Assembly: GCA_937125035.1 (NCBI GenBank)
Contig: CAKZLG010000257.1
Location: 1-35,927, forward strand
Reading direction: 5' to 3'
Origin: an uncultured Maribacter sp.
GTDB taxonomy: Bacteria; Bacteroidota; Bacteroidia; Flavobacteriales; Flavobacteriaceae
Length of the DNA: 35,927 nt
Shown: in pieces, positions 8,479-17,286 of the stretch
Layout: each line of letters opens with the position of its first letter
How positions within the stretch are numbered: the first letter of the stretch is position 1
Position numbers and translations under genes: made by a program
The notes under the pieces: model-generated
What the model saw: only the letters and a program-made list of their open reading frames with translations
The model's database searches: none
What the model was told of the DNA's origin: nothing

Positions 8479-8479
8479 T

Positions 8480-9757
8480 TTAAGTGAGTTTAACCAAATT
8501 ATTTCCAGCGTTCATTGGGACCGTTTTCTTCCAAAAATAGAAAGTACCAATAAGGGTAAGGGCATAGTAACCAAAGACCACATGGCTGCCAAAAGCAAGA
8601 AGATCCTCCAGACCAAACCAGTCACCCGTTATTAAAATGACCCCCATTCCTATCAATGACCTCAATGTCTCTACCCAAGGAGCTAAGGGAGATAGGTCCA
8701 TAAGGCTGGTGTACCCATAGATGCCCAAAAATAGAATAAAGCCATAAAGCAACAGCTGTTGGCTTTCCAATGCGGAAAAATTATAGAACAAGAACATGAG
8801 CAGCGCGGTGGTAAGCAACAATTGCGTTATAAGATAGGCGTTCAAGGGTTTTGTGGTAGGCGTGGCAAAACGTTCAAAACCATAGACATCCTCTATTGTT
8901 TTAATGGGATATTTTTCCCGGACATCGGCAGGGCGCCATCCTGTGGGCATAAACCAAATTCGAAATTTATCTCCCCAGTGCCTTGTTCTCCATGCATCTT
9001 GCAACAACCGCCAAAAATGTTGAAAATTGATATGGACCGGATTCCATGTGCGGGCAGGTTTCAGTATGCCGTATTGGGGAGGTACGGCCTCCAGTTCCTC
9101 TTGGAACGTGCCAAATATACGATCCCAAATACAGAGTATCTGGCCCAAGTTCTTGTCTATATATTCTGGATTAATGGCGTGGTGCACCCGGTGCTGTGAT
9201 GGGGTGATGATGATATACTCCAACCACCCCAATGTACCAATGTGCTGTGTATGGTACCAAAATTGGGCAAAAAGATGAATGGGAGCAAGAATCGTAATGA
9301 CATTGCTGGGAACCCCTAAAAGGGCCGCTGGCAAGAGCAAGAGCGGAAAATAACCCAAAAGATTGGAGATGGGCTGCCTTAGGGCACAGGCCAAGTTGAA
9401 CCGCTCACTACTATGGTGAATTACGTGCTGGTTCCAAAAGAGATTGATCTTATGACTTAATCTATGGTTCCAATAGCCTGCAAAATCAATGGCTAAAAAA
9501 GCCAAGAACCACGTCATCCAATTGGGCTCTAGCGTCTGTAAGGCCAAGTGCTCCAGCAGATAGGGATAGGTGAAAATGATAAGACCTATTCCCAGGGAAT
9601 CCTTTATGATATTGGTGAGCCCGGAACTAAGACTGGACACGGTGTCCAGTACAGTATATTTCTGATTTTTCACCCAATGTCCGTACCCCATCTCCAGGCC
9701 CATTAAGACCATAAAAAAAGGGACACCGTACAGTAAGGCGGCCGCATATGTTTCCAT
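8480..9757 (-). CDS. Membrane fatty acid hydroxylase / sterol desaturase family protein
   Basis: This 425-residue integral membrane protein carries the full di-iron histidine set of the superfamily: HRLSH (His98, His102), HVIHH (His111, 114, 115), a HTQH pair (170, 173) and HRVHH (190, 193, 194). These clusters sit between hydrophobic segments, and the C-terminal half adds further membrane spans (roughly 310-400). The length and layout are closer to alkylglycerol-monooxygenase-like members than to short carotenoid hydroxylases. The substrate is therefore likely a lipid chain or ether lipid. It lies 69 bases downstream of the response regulator on the same strand and is coupled to the creatininase gene, so it could belong to the two-component operon. 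Confidence 0.9.
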   Translation of the reverse strand: METYAAALLYGVPFFMVLMGLEMGYGHWVKNQKYTVLDTVSSLSSGLTNIIKDSLGIGLIIFTYPYLLEHLALQTLEPNWMTWFLAFLAIDFAGYWNHRLSHKINLFWNQHVIHHSSERFNLACALRQPISNLLGYFPLLLLPAALLGVPSNVITILAPIHLFAQFWYHTQHIGTLGWLEYIIITPSQHRVHHAINPEYIDKNLGQILCIWDRIFGTFQEELEAVPPQYGILKPARTWNPVHINFQHFWRLLQDAWRTRHWGDKFRIWFMPTGWRPADVREKYPIKTIEDVYGFERFATPTTKPLNAYLITQLLLTTALLMFLFYNFSALESQQLLLYGFILFLGIYGYTSLMDLSPLAPWVETLRSLIGMGVILITGDWFGLEDLLAFGSHVVFGYYALTLIGTFYFWKKTVPMNAGNNLVKLT

Positions 9758-9826
9758 CTGAAAAATTATAGTAAACCATCTCTAAGTTAGTACTATTTGG
9801 GGTAACATAAAAATCAGAGGGATAGG

Positions 9827-10528
9827 TTATGGCGCCGGCATACGCAAAATATAGCCTTTGCCATGTACATTCTCAATTTTAATATCAGCGTCCTTTTTTA
9901 AATATTTTCTGAGATGGGTAATGAAAACATTCAGGCTTTTCCGGTTGAAATAATCATTTCTTCCCCAAAGTTTTATGAGAATATCCTTGTGTGGGGAGAG
10001 CTGATTGGCCCGCTGCACCATAAACTGCAACAGCTCACTCTCTTTGGCCGTTAAAGGTATGATCTCTTCAGCTATGGCGAGCTCTTGGTTCAAGACATTA
10101 AAGGTATAGCGTCCTATACGCACTGTGTTGGAAGAAGGTTCATCTTCCTTTCTTATAATCCTAGACAATAGGTTTTCTATCCTTATCACCAATTCTTCTT
10201 CATCTATGGGCTTTTTGAGATAATCCACGGCGCCCAGATAGAATCCTTTCAGCACATCCACTTTAAGTGATTTGGCGGTGAGGAACAGGAACGGTACTTT
10301 GGGATGCTCTTCCTTAATGACCTTCGCCAGCGTAAAACCATCCATCTCTGGCAACATGACATCTAAAATGGCCAAGTCAAAGAAATACTCATCCAAAAGG
10401 GTCAGCGCCTCTTTTCCATGTTGTGCCCATTTCACTTTATAGTCCTTCATCCGTAGATATTCGGAAAGTAAATAGCCCAAGCTCTTATCATCTTCCACCA
10501 GTAAAAGGACAGGGTTTTTCCTACTCAT
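9827..10528 (-). CDS. OmpR/PhoB-family response regulator (RprY-like)
   Basis: The 233-residue protein has an N-terminal receiver domain: acidic pair EDD at 12-14, phospho-acceptor Asp56 in LAILDVMLP, a FLTAKS switch and the KKP lysine. A C-terminal winged-helix DNA-binding domain follows, with TAKESELLQFM and the recognition region NVFITHLRKYLKKD, and it ends VHGKGYILRM. It resembles RprY-like regulators of Bacteroidota. I chose the ATG at 10528 (MSRKNPVLLL) because the longer ORF overlaps far into the kinase gene. It overlaps the kinase 3' end by eight bases, a usual sign of a cognate pair. OmpR-family regulators typically bind direct repeats spaced about 10-11 bases, which is the pattern found upstream of this operon. 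Confidence 0.94.
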   Translation of the reverse strand: MSRKNPVLLLVEDDKSLGYLLSEYLRMKDYKVKWAQHGKEALTLLDEYFFDLAILDVMLPEMDGFTLAKVIKEEHPKVPFLFLTAKSLKVDVLKGFYLGAVDYLKKPIDEEELVIRIENLLSRIIRKEDEPSSNTVRIGRYTFNVLNQELAIAEEIIPLTAKESELLQFMVQRANQLSPHKDILIKLWGRNDYFNRKSLNVFITHLRKYLKKDADIKIENVHGKGYILRMPAP

Positions 10529-11792
10529 GGCATAGGGGTATGGTGAGGGTAACCTCGGTTCCGATGCCCAGTTCACTTTTTAGCTGTACCTTGCCCTTAT
10601 GGCGGCGCACCACCTCCTTTACGTAACTGAGGCCCAATCCGTATCCTTTTACATTGTGCACGTCCCCCTCATTCACCCTAAAATACTTTTGAAATATCCG
10701 TTCCATATCTTGTTTTGCGATTCCTTTGCCATTATCCTTTACCGTAATGTGCAATTTCTCTTCCTTAATGCCGGCCTCAAGAGCAATAATGGGCCTTTCC
10801 GCATATTTTTTGGCATTGTCCAGCACATTGATGATCGTATTCTCCAAATGGAACACTTCGGCCATTATGGGATAGTCTTCATCATTCAGAATATACTGGA
10901 ACTCCACGTCCTCCAGCTCCACCAAGGTATTGAACTCATGGCAAATTTTCTGTAAAACGGGCCTGAAATCCACCCGCTGCAACCGCAGTACGTTTTTACC
11001 CGACTCTAAATTTCCCAGTTCCAACACCTTATCTATGTGCGCTGTAAGTCGTCTTACCTGCTGCCGTATGATGTTCAAAACCGGTTGCTGCTCCCCAGTG
11101 GCCTTTTCAGCCATTATTTTTGTGGCCAGGCCTATGGAAAATACGGGCGTCTTTAATTCATGGGTAAGATTATTGATGAACTCATTAGTGGTGGTAATGA
11201 TGTTCCGCTGCCAGTAAAAGGTACGTAGCGCCCAGAGTACGGTAATGCAGATGCCCACTAGAAATAGGAGGCTGGGCAACGTGAGGCCATTTAATTTGGC
11301 CAAATAGAAACTGTTCAGATTTTTGAACTGTAGTTCCAAAATCACCCTATTTTGCAGGATTTCGGGCAAATAGCCAAGAATCTCAACGGGGTAGGTGGAA
11401 ATTTCGTCTTGGACATCAAAACGCTTGGGCGAGGCCAGATAATAGGCCGTATCCTTAGTTTGCAGTTGATAAGAGAAATCGGTCTCAATACCATGTTTCA
11501 CCAACTTTTCCGCCACGTAATCATATAAAAAATGACTGGAGGCATCTTGTACGCTATCAATGCTCATGGTAAAGAACTCCGTATCCTCTTGCAGGGCCCT
11601 ACCCACTAAGAAGGTGAGTTGGTTTTCTGAGGTGAGACCTTCCTTAATTTCAACGGAGGCCTGGCCCACGCGAGAATTGAACTGCACCTTGGCCAAATTA
11701 ACGCCCAATTTCAAATACTGGTACTGCACCACGGCCAGCCCAATGATGCAAATCACAAATAACCCAATATAGATACCTCTTTTGCTCAACAC
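10521..11792 (-). CDS. Sensor histidine kinase (RprX-like)
   Basis: This 423-residue membrane kinase has a first membrane helix at about 7-26, a roughly 145-residue periplasmic sensor region without recognisable domain, and a second helix at about 172-190. The HisKA domain follows, with phospho-acceptor His211 in NLTHELKTP. The ATPase domain carries the N box (ENTIINVLDNAKKYA), the G1 box DNGKGIAKQD and the G2 box GYGLGLSYVKE. No HAMP domain is evident. The start is GTG at 11792 or the adjacent TTG at 11789; there is no ATG. It precedes its response regulator with an eight-base overlap. The signal sensed is unknown. Confidence 0.93.
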   Translation of the reverse strand: MLSKRGIYIGLFVICIIGLAVVQYQYLKLGVNLAKVQFNSRVGQASVEIKEGLTSENQLTFLVGRALQEDTEFFTMSIDSVQDASSHFLYDYVAEKLVKHGIETDFSYQLQTKDTAYYLASPKRFDVQDEISTYPVEILGYLPEILQNRVILELQFKNLNSFYLAKLNGLTLPSLLFLVGICITVLWALRTFYWQRNIITTTNEFINNLTHELKTPVFSIGLATKIMAEKATGEQQPVLNIIRQQVRRLTAHIDKVLELGNLESGKNVLRLQRVDFRPVLQKICHEFNTLVELEDVEFQYILNDEDYPIMAEVFHLENTIINVLDNAKKYAERPIIALEAGIKEEKLHITVKDNGKGIAKQDMERIFQKYFRVNEGDVHNVKGYGLGLSYVKEVVRRHKGKVQLKSELGIGTEVTLTIPLCHE

Positions 11793-11820
11793 AAGTACTA
11801 AATAACGTAATTAAACGAAA

Positions 11821-11893
11821 CCCTTAATCTTATTTAAGGTTTCCTTAATGGGATTAATTTCCCATTAACCTTTCTTATGGTGCACTTAACCCC
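11821..11893. promoter_or_regulatory. Helically phased TTAA repeat array, candidate response-regulator operator
   Basis: TTAA occurs at 11824, 11834, 11845, 11854, 11865 and 11886, with a TTAT at 11875 filling the gap. The steps are 10, 11, 9, 11, 10 and 11 bases, or about one DNA turn. Several copies extend to C-TTAA-T or A-TTAA-C. Two of them form a perfect nine-base inverted repeat, TTAATGGGA at 11845-11853 and TCCCATTAA at 11860-11868, around a six-base loop. The array lies 32-97 bases before the kinase start and about 150-215 before the divergent barrel gene. The repeats are seen directly; binding by the neighbouring OmpR-family regulator is inference. Confidence 0.55.
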
Positions 11894-12039
11894 AACCCTC
11901 AAAAAACAGGACTACTTTGGCACTGGCATCGAAGGATGCAAAGTTGAGTTAAGTTACTCTTTTTAAAGCAAAAATGATGGGCCGGCCGTTTTTTGTAGCG
12001 GAAAATAGCCGGTCCATCTTAACTTCCAAACCAAACCCT

Positions 12040-13167
12040 ATGTTACAAAAAACAATCATTACCTGTCTGCTTGCCGTTTTATTCAGTATTACGGAAACCA
12101 TGGCCCAAGGATGTGTGGCCATTAGACATTTCTCCTCGTGCCTTGGTAATACTATTGAGAATAGCCTATTGGGCAAGGGCGATGTCCTTATAGGCACCAA
12201 TTATAGGTATTTCAAATCCTTTAGGCATTTCAGGGGGACGGAGCAAGAACCCGATCGTGTGACCAATAACACCGAAGTCATCAATCATGCCCATGCTTGG
12301 GACTTCTTTGCCACTTTGGGCATCTCAACCCGGGTATATGCCAGCCTTAACGTACCTACGGTGATCAATACCAGGTCATCTCTGTACGAACATGGTAGAA
12401 CGGAACGCTATACCACCTTCTCAAGGGGTTTGGGGGATATCCGTTTCGGATTGGGTTTTTGGTTATTGGACCCTTCGGAAAACCCAGGGGGCAATTTAGC
12501 GTTGGGCCTGGGATTGAAACTGCCCACAGGCAACTTTAATGCCAGTGACATCTTTTATAATGTGGGTGCCAATGGGGGACCTGAAACAAGGCCCGTGGAC
12601 CAATCCATTCAACCAGGTGATGGTGGATTTGGCCTTACCTTGGACTTTCAACTCTATCAAAAATTAACAGAAGGCCTCTTTACTTATGCCAGTGGATTCT
12701 ATTTGGTCAATCCGCGTGAAACCAATGGCATTAGGACGTTCAGGGAAACCCTGAGCCCCTTATTGGAAAATGAAGCAATCATGGCGGTGCCAGACCAATA
12801 TGCCCTACGTGCGGGGTTGAGCCAAACTCTTTCTCCATCAGTGGCGCTATCCTTGGGTGGTAGGTTTGAAGCCGTTCCCGTTAAAGATATCATAGGTGGC
12901 AATGATGGCTTTAGAAGGCCTGGCAATGTTCTTTCCGTTGACCCAGGTTTCAGTTACATGGCCCATAATTTCACCTTTACCCTCAACGTACCCGTTGCCG
13001 TACGCCGTGAACGACCACAGAGCATCACAGATCTACAAACACAGCAAATGACCGGTGAGCCCAGAACCGGTGATGCCGCATTTGCCGATTATGCCATTAA
13101 TGCAGGCATATCATACAGATTCATGAGAAAGGAAAAATTATCAGAGGAACTGATCAATACTTTTTGA
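12040..13167 (+). CDS. Secreted, probable outer-membrane beta-barrel protein
   Basis: The 375-residue product begins with a clear signal peptide (MLQKTIITCLLAVLFSITETMAQ), with predicted cleavage near Ala22-Gln23. The mature N-terminus carries a cysteine pair in GCVAIRHFSSC. The rest is made of alternating amphipathic stretches rich in glycine and aromatics (GDIRFGLGFWLL, LALGLGLKLPTGNFNAS, GLTLDFQLYQKL, NAGISYRFMRK), typical of an outer-membrane barrel. The LPTGNF phrase is common in transporter-like/MetA-pathway barrel families. I chose the ATG at 12040 because it starts the signal peptide. It is divergent from the two-component operon, with the TTAA array between them, so it may be regulated by it. 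The specific function is unknown. Confidence 0.7.
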   Translation: MLQKTIITCLLAVLFSITETMAQGCVAIRHFSSCLGNTIENSLLGKGDVLIGTNYRYFKSFRHFRGTEQEPDRVTNNTEVINHAHAWDFFATLGISTRVYASLNVPTVINTRSSLYEHGRTERYTTFSRGLGDIRFGLGFWLLDPSENPGGNLALGLGLKLPTGNFNASDIFYNVGANGGPETRPVDQSIQPGDGGFGLTLDFQLYQKLTEGLFTYASGFYLVNPRETNGIRTFRETLSPLLENEAIMAVPDQYALRAGLSQTLSPSVALSLGGRFEAVPVKDIIGGNDGFRRPGNVLSVDPGFSYMAHNFTFTLNVPVAVRRERPQSITDLQTQQMTGEPRTGDAAFADYAINAGISYRFMRKEKLSEELINTF

Positions 13168-13275
13168 TGCGAGCGCCGTACCCTAGGAAACCAACACCAG
13201 TTTTTGAAAAATTCATTGGCGATACGCTCCGCTGTCATGGTCTCCGAACATTTCCTTTACCCTAGTGGAAAACAT
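13168..13275. other. Non-coding stretch between barrel gene and MITE-like element
   Basis: This is the first part of a 664-base gap between the barrel gene and the convergent secreted-protein gene. No plausible ORF, promoter or strong hairpin is seen in these 108 bases. Confidence 0.5.
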
Positions 13276-13339
13276 ATTGGGAACTATTAGTGATGCGTTA
13301 AAATTTTTAACTTGGGAAAAATGCATTATTTTAAGAGCT

Positions 13340-13376
13340 CCCCTCTTCAGATGAAGAGGGGTGGCCCGCTTGCGGG
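13340..13376. repeat. REP-like double hairpin (left)
   Basis: CCCCTCTTC (13340-13348) pairs perfectly with GAAGAGGGG (13353-13361) around the loop AGAT. It is followed at once by CCCGC-TT-GCGGG (13365-13376). The GC-rich, back-to-back hairpins in non-coding DNA resemble repetitive extragenic palindromes seen in flavobacterial genomes. It lies inside the MITE-like element. Confidence 0.6.
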
Positions 13377-13461
13377 ACGGGGAGATTGACCTGCCCCAAA
13401 TCCTGGGAACTGTCCCTGTGCCTTTGGTACTATCATCGTGGTCCGGGCTTTATAACCCTCC

Positions 13462-13503
13462 GGCGCGACTGAGGTAGCGCCACCTCCCTTTATCAAAAGG
13501 GAG
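13462..13503. repeat. REP-like double hairpin (right)
   Basis: GGCGC (13462-13466) pairs with GCGCC (13477-13481), and directly after it CTCCCTTT (13484-13491) pairs with AAAGGGAG (13496-13503) around ATCA. This is a mirror layout of the left unit at 13340-13376, with the small GC-rich stem facing inward and the CT-rich stem outward. The two units therefore look like an inverted REP pair about 85 bases apart. Confidence 0.55.
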
Positions 13504-13621
13504 CAGTCCCATGATGCTACACAAAATCACATGAAAAAACTAAAAACGAAAGACAATCACCTTATATTCAATAACGTGTTCAATTATTCCACAAATTAAC
13601 GCATCATCAATAATTGGGAAT

Positions 13622-13831
13622 CAATTTTTTTGCGTACGCCTAGAACATGGGGTTGGGGCAAATAGCCGGTTGTAACATGAACAAAAAGGTTCCTAATCCA
13701 CCTATAACAAAGTGCTACCTTTTGAGATACAAGGATAGTCTGGGAATTTGCCATTGAAAAATCCCGGCTTCCCCAAATCAGTGCACCTAAGGTTGCAAGG
13801 GAGTCCTAGATGCCCTTATACCAACGGACCA
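13622..13831. other. Non-coding stretch downstream of MITE-like element
   Basis: These 210 bases before the stop of the convergent secreted-protein gene contain no plausible gene on either strand. The plus-strand ORF starting at 13748 is the shadow of the minus-strand gene. No clear terminator hairpin is seen. Confidence 0.5.
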
Positions 13832-14422
13832 TTAATTGAAAGGCCCTACCATGATATGGGCCCTGAAAGTACCGGGATCCATGAGCCATGGCATTCCCTT
13901 GGCATGTGGTTTGGTGGGCAGCCCAGTGGATTCCGCCGTGGCGAATGGCGTGTAAACCACATACCTGAACTGGCCATCCGCCAGCGCACCGGTAGTGCGA
14001 TCATACGCCTCATCACTACCATAATAAACGTACATCATACTGGGCACAATGGGCATTTGCCACATCCCGGCCGCTACTTCCGCACCCTGTATTTCCCGTT
14101 TTTCCTTGGTATCCTTGCCTTCTGCCGTCAACTCCCGTCCTCTCTTCATAAAAGGTTCCAGCGCTTTGGAATAACAGGCCACACTAATGCCCTCTTTAGC
14201 GGGATCATCCCCAATGCAAACCAGATTGTTTTTTCCCTCCCTAAGCACCACAAGCTGGCCTTCTTCATTATAGCCATAGACCATGGCACCCTCTTTATCC
14301 GCCTCTGGTGCGGGCAAGGTGGCCGTAGTCACTTGCACATGTACAGGAAGGATTTCCGTTGTTTCTTCTTGGGCCGCCAAAAATAGGGGCCAACTGACCA
14401 ATAGTACTAAGATTTTTTTCAT
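13832..14422 (-). CDS. Secreted protein of unknown function
   Basis: The 196-residue product begins with a typical signal peptide, MKKILVLLVSWPLFLAAQ, with cleavage expected after Ala-Ala. The mature part starts acidic (EETTEILPVHVQ). Its core reads like a family I recognise only as conserved and uncharacterised: KNNLVCIGDDP, then ACYSKALEPFMKRGREL, then QGAEVAAGMWQMP, and later GLPTKPHAKGMPWLMDPGT. Two cysteines (in LVCIG and VACYS) lie about 15 residues apart and could form a disulfide. I chose the ATG at 14422 rather than the ORF start at 14470 because it opens the signal peptide. It lies 83 bases downstream of valS on the same strand. I do not assign a function. Confidence 0.75.
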   Translation of the reverse strand: MKKILVLLVSWPLFLAAQEETTEILPVHVQVTTATLPAPEADKEGAMVYGYNEEGQLVVLREGKNNLVCIGDDPAKEGISVACYSKALEPFMKRGRELTAEGKDTKEKREIQGAEVAAGMWQMPIVPSMMYVYYGSDEAYDRTTGALADGQFRYVVYTPFATAESTGLPTKPHAKGMPWLMDPGTFRAHIMVGPFN

Positions 14423-14505
14423 GGTGATGTTCTTTTGTTTAAAGATAAAAAGAAAATAGCAAGCATCCATTAGGGCCTGATCCGGACCTTTCGAAAATCA
14501 GCGTA

Positions 14506-17139
14506 CTAGGCGAGGCTCTCAAGGCTTTTTTCCAATGTTTCTATCTTTGCCTCGGCGTCCGCCACTTTCTTCCGTTCCAACGATACCACTTCTTCCGGCG
14601 CATTGTTCACAAACCGCTCATTGGATAATTTTTTCATGACGGATTGCAGGAATCCTTTGGTATATTTCAGTTCCTCCATGATCTTATCCCTTTCCGCCCC
14701 AATATCGATTGCTCCGGACATGGGCACAAAGTATTCAGTGCTTTTTACCCGGAAACTAAGCGCGCCTTCTACAGATTCGGATACGTGTTCCATTTCGGCC
14801 ACATTGGCCAACTTCAATAAAATAGGGGAAATGGCCTCGTGCACTTCGCCCTCTTGGACCATCACCTTTAATTTCAAGGCATCCTTATTGGGAATGTTCT
14901 TTTCCTTTCGTATGGTACGTATTCCAGAAATGACCTCGGCGGTGAAATCAAATTGGGCAATGCGTGCATCATCATAAGTCCGCGTTTCCGGCCAAGCAGC
15001 CACACAAAGGGCCTCTTGGGCCTGGCGTGGTGTAATGTGCTGCCATATTTCCTCCGTTAAAAACGGCATAAAGGGATGGAGCAATTTTAAATTGTCCTCA
15101 AAGAGGGCAATGACCTCTGTGAAGGTTTTTTGGTCAATGGGCTGTTGATAGGCCGGTTTCACGATTTCCAAAAGCCAAGAGCAAAAATCATCCCAAACCA
15201 ACTTGTAGATGGCCATCAGCGCATCAGAAATACGGTATTTACTGTAATGGTCCTCAATTTCTTGTAAGGTCTTCTGAAATTTGGACCTGTACCATGCAAG
15301 TCCGGCCACAGCGGCCTCGGGCTGTTCCAAATCATGCACTTCCCAACCTTTCACCAACCTAAATGCGTTCCATATCTTATTGGCAAAATTCTTGCCCTGC
15401 TGGCAAAGGGCCTCATCAAACATAAGGTCATTGCCTGCGGCAGAGCTAAGGAGGAGTCCCACGCGAACGCCGTCTGCCCCGTAATCTGTTATGAGCTTTA
15501 GTGCATCTGGGGAGTTGCCAAGGGACTTGGACATTTTTCTGCGCTGTTTGTCCCGAACCAAGCCCGTTAGATAGACATTCTCGTAAGGTCTTTCATTTCG
15601 GAATTCATAGCCTGCCACGATCATACGGGCTACCCAGAAAAACAGAATATCAGGACCCGTGACCAAGTCGTTGGTGGGATAGTAGTAGTTGATATCCTCA
15701 TTGTCCGGTTCCAAAATGCCTCCAAATACACTAATGGGCCAGAGCCATGAGCTGAACCAAGTGTCCAACACATCTGGATCTTGTCTCAAATCTTTTTGGG
15801 CAAGGCTTTCGTTCCCTGATTTTTTCCGGGCCAGGACCAAGGCATCTTGGGCATTCTCTGCCACAACGAAATCATCCTCCCCATCGCCAAAATAGTAGGC
15901 CGGGATCTGCTGGCCCCACCATAATTGACGGGAAATGTTCCAATCCCGGATATTCTCCATCCAGTGCCTATAGGTATTCTCAAATTTCTTAGGGAACAAT
16001 TTGATCTCCCCTGTTTTGAGCACGGCATCCAAGGCCGGCTGTGCCAAATCTTCCATTTTGAGAAACCACTGATCGGATAGACGGGGCTCTATCACGGCCT
16101 TGGTACGCTCTGAAGTGCCAACTTTGTGCGTATGCTGCTCGGACTTTATCAAATAGCCATTCCCCTCCAATTCTTTGGCGATCAATTTACGAACCTCAAA
16201 CCTATCCTTGCCTTGGTAGTGCAAGCCAAAGGAATTCAAGGTAGCGTCTTCGTTGAAAATATCAATGACCTCCAAATTGTGGGTCTCGCCCAGGCGCTTG
16301 TCATTTTCATCATGGGCGGGGGTCACCTTTAGGCAGCCCGTACCAAATTCCATATCCACATACTCATCCGCTATAATGGGCACTTCCCTATCACATAAGG
16401 GAACTAAGGCTGTTTTTCCATGCAAATGGAGATAGCGTTCATCCTTGGGATGAACGCAGATGGCGGTATCACCCAATATGGTTTCGGGCCGGGTGGTGGC
16501 GATGGTCACTTTTTCATCTGAACCCACTATGGCATACGACAAGTAATACAAATTGCCCTGTTTCTCCTCATAGTTCACCTCCTCATCAGATAGGGTGGTC
16601 TTGGCCTCAGGGTCCCAGTTCACCATTCTATAACCCCTATAGATAAGGCCTTTCTTATGAAGGTCTACAAAGACCTTGATCACAGAGGCGGACATATCGT
16701 CATCCATGGTAAATTTGGTGCGGTCCCAATCACACGAACAACCCAATTTCTTCAATTGTTCCAGAATAACCCCGCCGTACTCATCTGTCCATTCCCACGC
16801 ATGCTTCAGGAACTCCTCCCTGCTCAAATTTGCCTTGGAAATGCCTTTTTCCTTCAGTTTGGCCACTACTTTGGCCTCTGTGGCTATACTGGCATGATCC
16901 ATTCCAGGCACCCAACACGCATTCTTCCCCTCTAACCGTGCCTTTCGTATGAGTACATCCTGCAACGTATTGTTGAGCATATGGCCCATATGCAGCACTC
17001 CGGTAACGTTAGGGGGGGGTATGACTATGGTATAGGGCTCACGACCATCGGGTTTTGAATGAAAAAAACCATGTTTCATCCAATAGTCATACCACTGGCC
17101 CTCAACCCGCTGAGGTTCATACTTAGACGGAATCTCCAT
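14506..17139 (-). CDS. valS: Valyl-tRNA synthetase
   Basis: ValRS charges tRNA-Val in the cytosol. The 877-residue product is the expected length for the bacterial class I enzyme. It carries the HIGH-type signature [13 protein letters not shown] (about 41-53), the editing domain with [12 protein letters not shown] and [15 protein letters not shown], and [10 protein letters not shown]. The KMSKS loop is [13 protein letters not shown] near residue 535. A C-terminal coiled-coil (about 810-875, with [16 protein letters not shown]) completes the family layout. Nothing is missing. It has its own promoter with a leader of about 105 bases, back to back with that of the divergent DUF1573 gene. Confidence 0.98.
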   Translation of the reverse strand: MEIPSKYEPQRVEGQWYDYWMKHGFFHSKPDGREPYTIVIPPPNVTGVLHMGHMLNNTLQDVLIRKARLEGKNACWVPGMDHASIATEAKVVAKLKEKGISKANLSREEFLKHAWEWTDEYGGVILEQLKKLGCSCDWDRTKFTMDDDMSASVIKVFVDLHKKGLIYRGYRMVNWDPEAKTTLSDEEVNYEEKQGNLYYLSYAIVGSDEKVTIATTRPETILGDTAICVHPKDERYLHLHGKTALVPLCDREVPIIADEYVDMEFGTGCLKVTPAHDENDKRLGETHNLEVIDIFNEDATLNSFGLHYQGKDRFEVRKLIAKELEGNGYLIKSEQHTHKVGTSERTKAVIEPRLSDQWFLKMEDLAQPALDAVLKTGEIKLFPKKFENTYRHWMENIRDWNISRQLWWGQQIPAYYFGDGEDDFVVAENAQDALVLARKKSGNESLAQKDLRQDPDVLDTWFSSWLWPISVFGGILEPDNEDINYYYPTNDLVTGPDILFFWVARMIVAGYEFRNERPYENVYLTGLVRDKQRRKMSKSLGNSPDALKLITDYGADGVRVGLLLSSAAGNDLMFDEALCQQGKNFANKIWNAFRLVKGWEVHDLEQPEAAVAGLAWYRSKFQKTLQEIEDHYSKYRISDALMAIYKLVWDDFCSWLLEIVKPAYQQPIDQKTFTEVIALFEDNLKLLHPFMPFLTEEIWQHITPRQAQEALCVAAWPETRTYDDARIAQFDFTAEVISGIRTIRKEKNIPNKDALKLKVMVQEGEVHEAISPILLKLANVAEMEHVSESVEGALSFRVKSTEYFVPMSGAIDIGAERDKIMEELKYTKGFLQSVMKKLSNERFVNNAPEEVVSLERKKVADAEAKIETLEKSLESLA

Positions 17140-17249
17140 ATTTGGAACGATTTTTGTTAGATTTTAAAGAATGGTTTGAAAAAATAAAGCCGAAAAGATA
17201 TGTTAAATAATTCTTTTCAGCCTACAATCAAACCTAATGAAATACGAAA

Positions 17250-17279
17250 CAAAAATAAGTAACGTTAGAAGTATAACAA
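17250..17279 (-). promoter_or_regulatory. valS promoter (TTG-N19-TATTTTTG)
   Basis: On the minus strand TTG (17279-17277) is followed by exactly 19 bases and TATTTTTG (17257-17250), a full match to the Bacteroidota promoter consensus. Transcription would start near 17245, leaving an AT-rich leader of about 105 bases before the valS ATG at 17139. I see no T-box features in that leader. Confidence 0.65.
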
Positions 17280-17286
17280 AAGGATT

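Larger units (their letters stand above)
13276..13621. mobile_element. Candidate MITE-like non-autonomous element with target duplication
   Basis: A 328-base segment (13285-13612) has imperfect 17-base terminal inverted repeats: TATTAGTGATGCGTTAA on the left, and on the right TTAACGCATCATCAATA, whose complement is TATTGATGATGCGTTAA. They agree at 15 of 17 positions, including a perfect 11-base inner part. Directly abutting both ends are near-identical direct repeats, ATTGGGAAC (13276-13284) and ATTGGGAAT (13613-13621), matching at 8 of 9. That is the layout of a transposed element with a target-site duplication. The inside has no ORF and carries several strong hairpins. The responsible transposase family cannot be named from here. 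A chance arrangement is possible but unlikely given that both repeats abut exactly. Confidence 0.6.

Noticed and set aside
13748-14386. 212-residue plus-strand ORF
   Set aside because: It mirrors the minus-strand secreted-protein gene, which has a signal peptide and patterned motifs. The plus-strand translation has none.
17140-17245. T-box or other riboswitch in the valS leader
   Set aside because: The leader is about 105 bases, AT-rich, and shows no T-box sequence, specifier loop or terminator/antiterminator pair.
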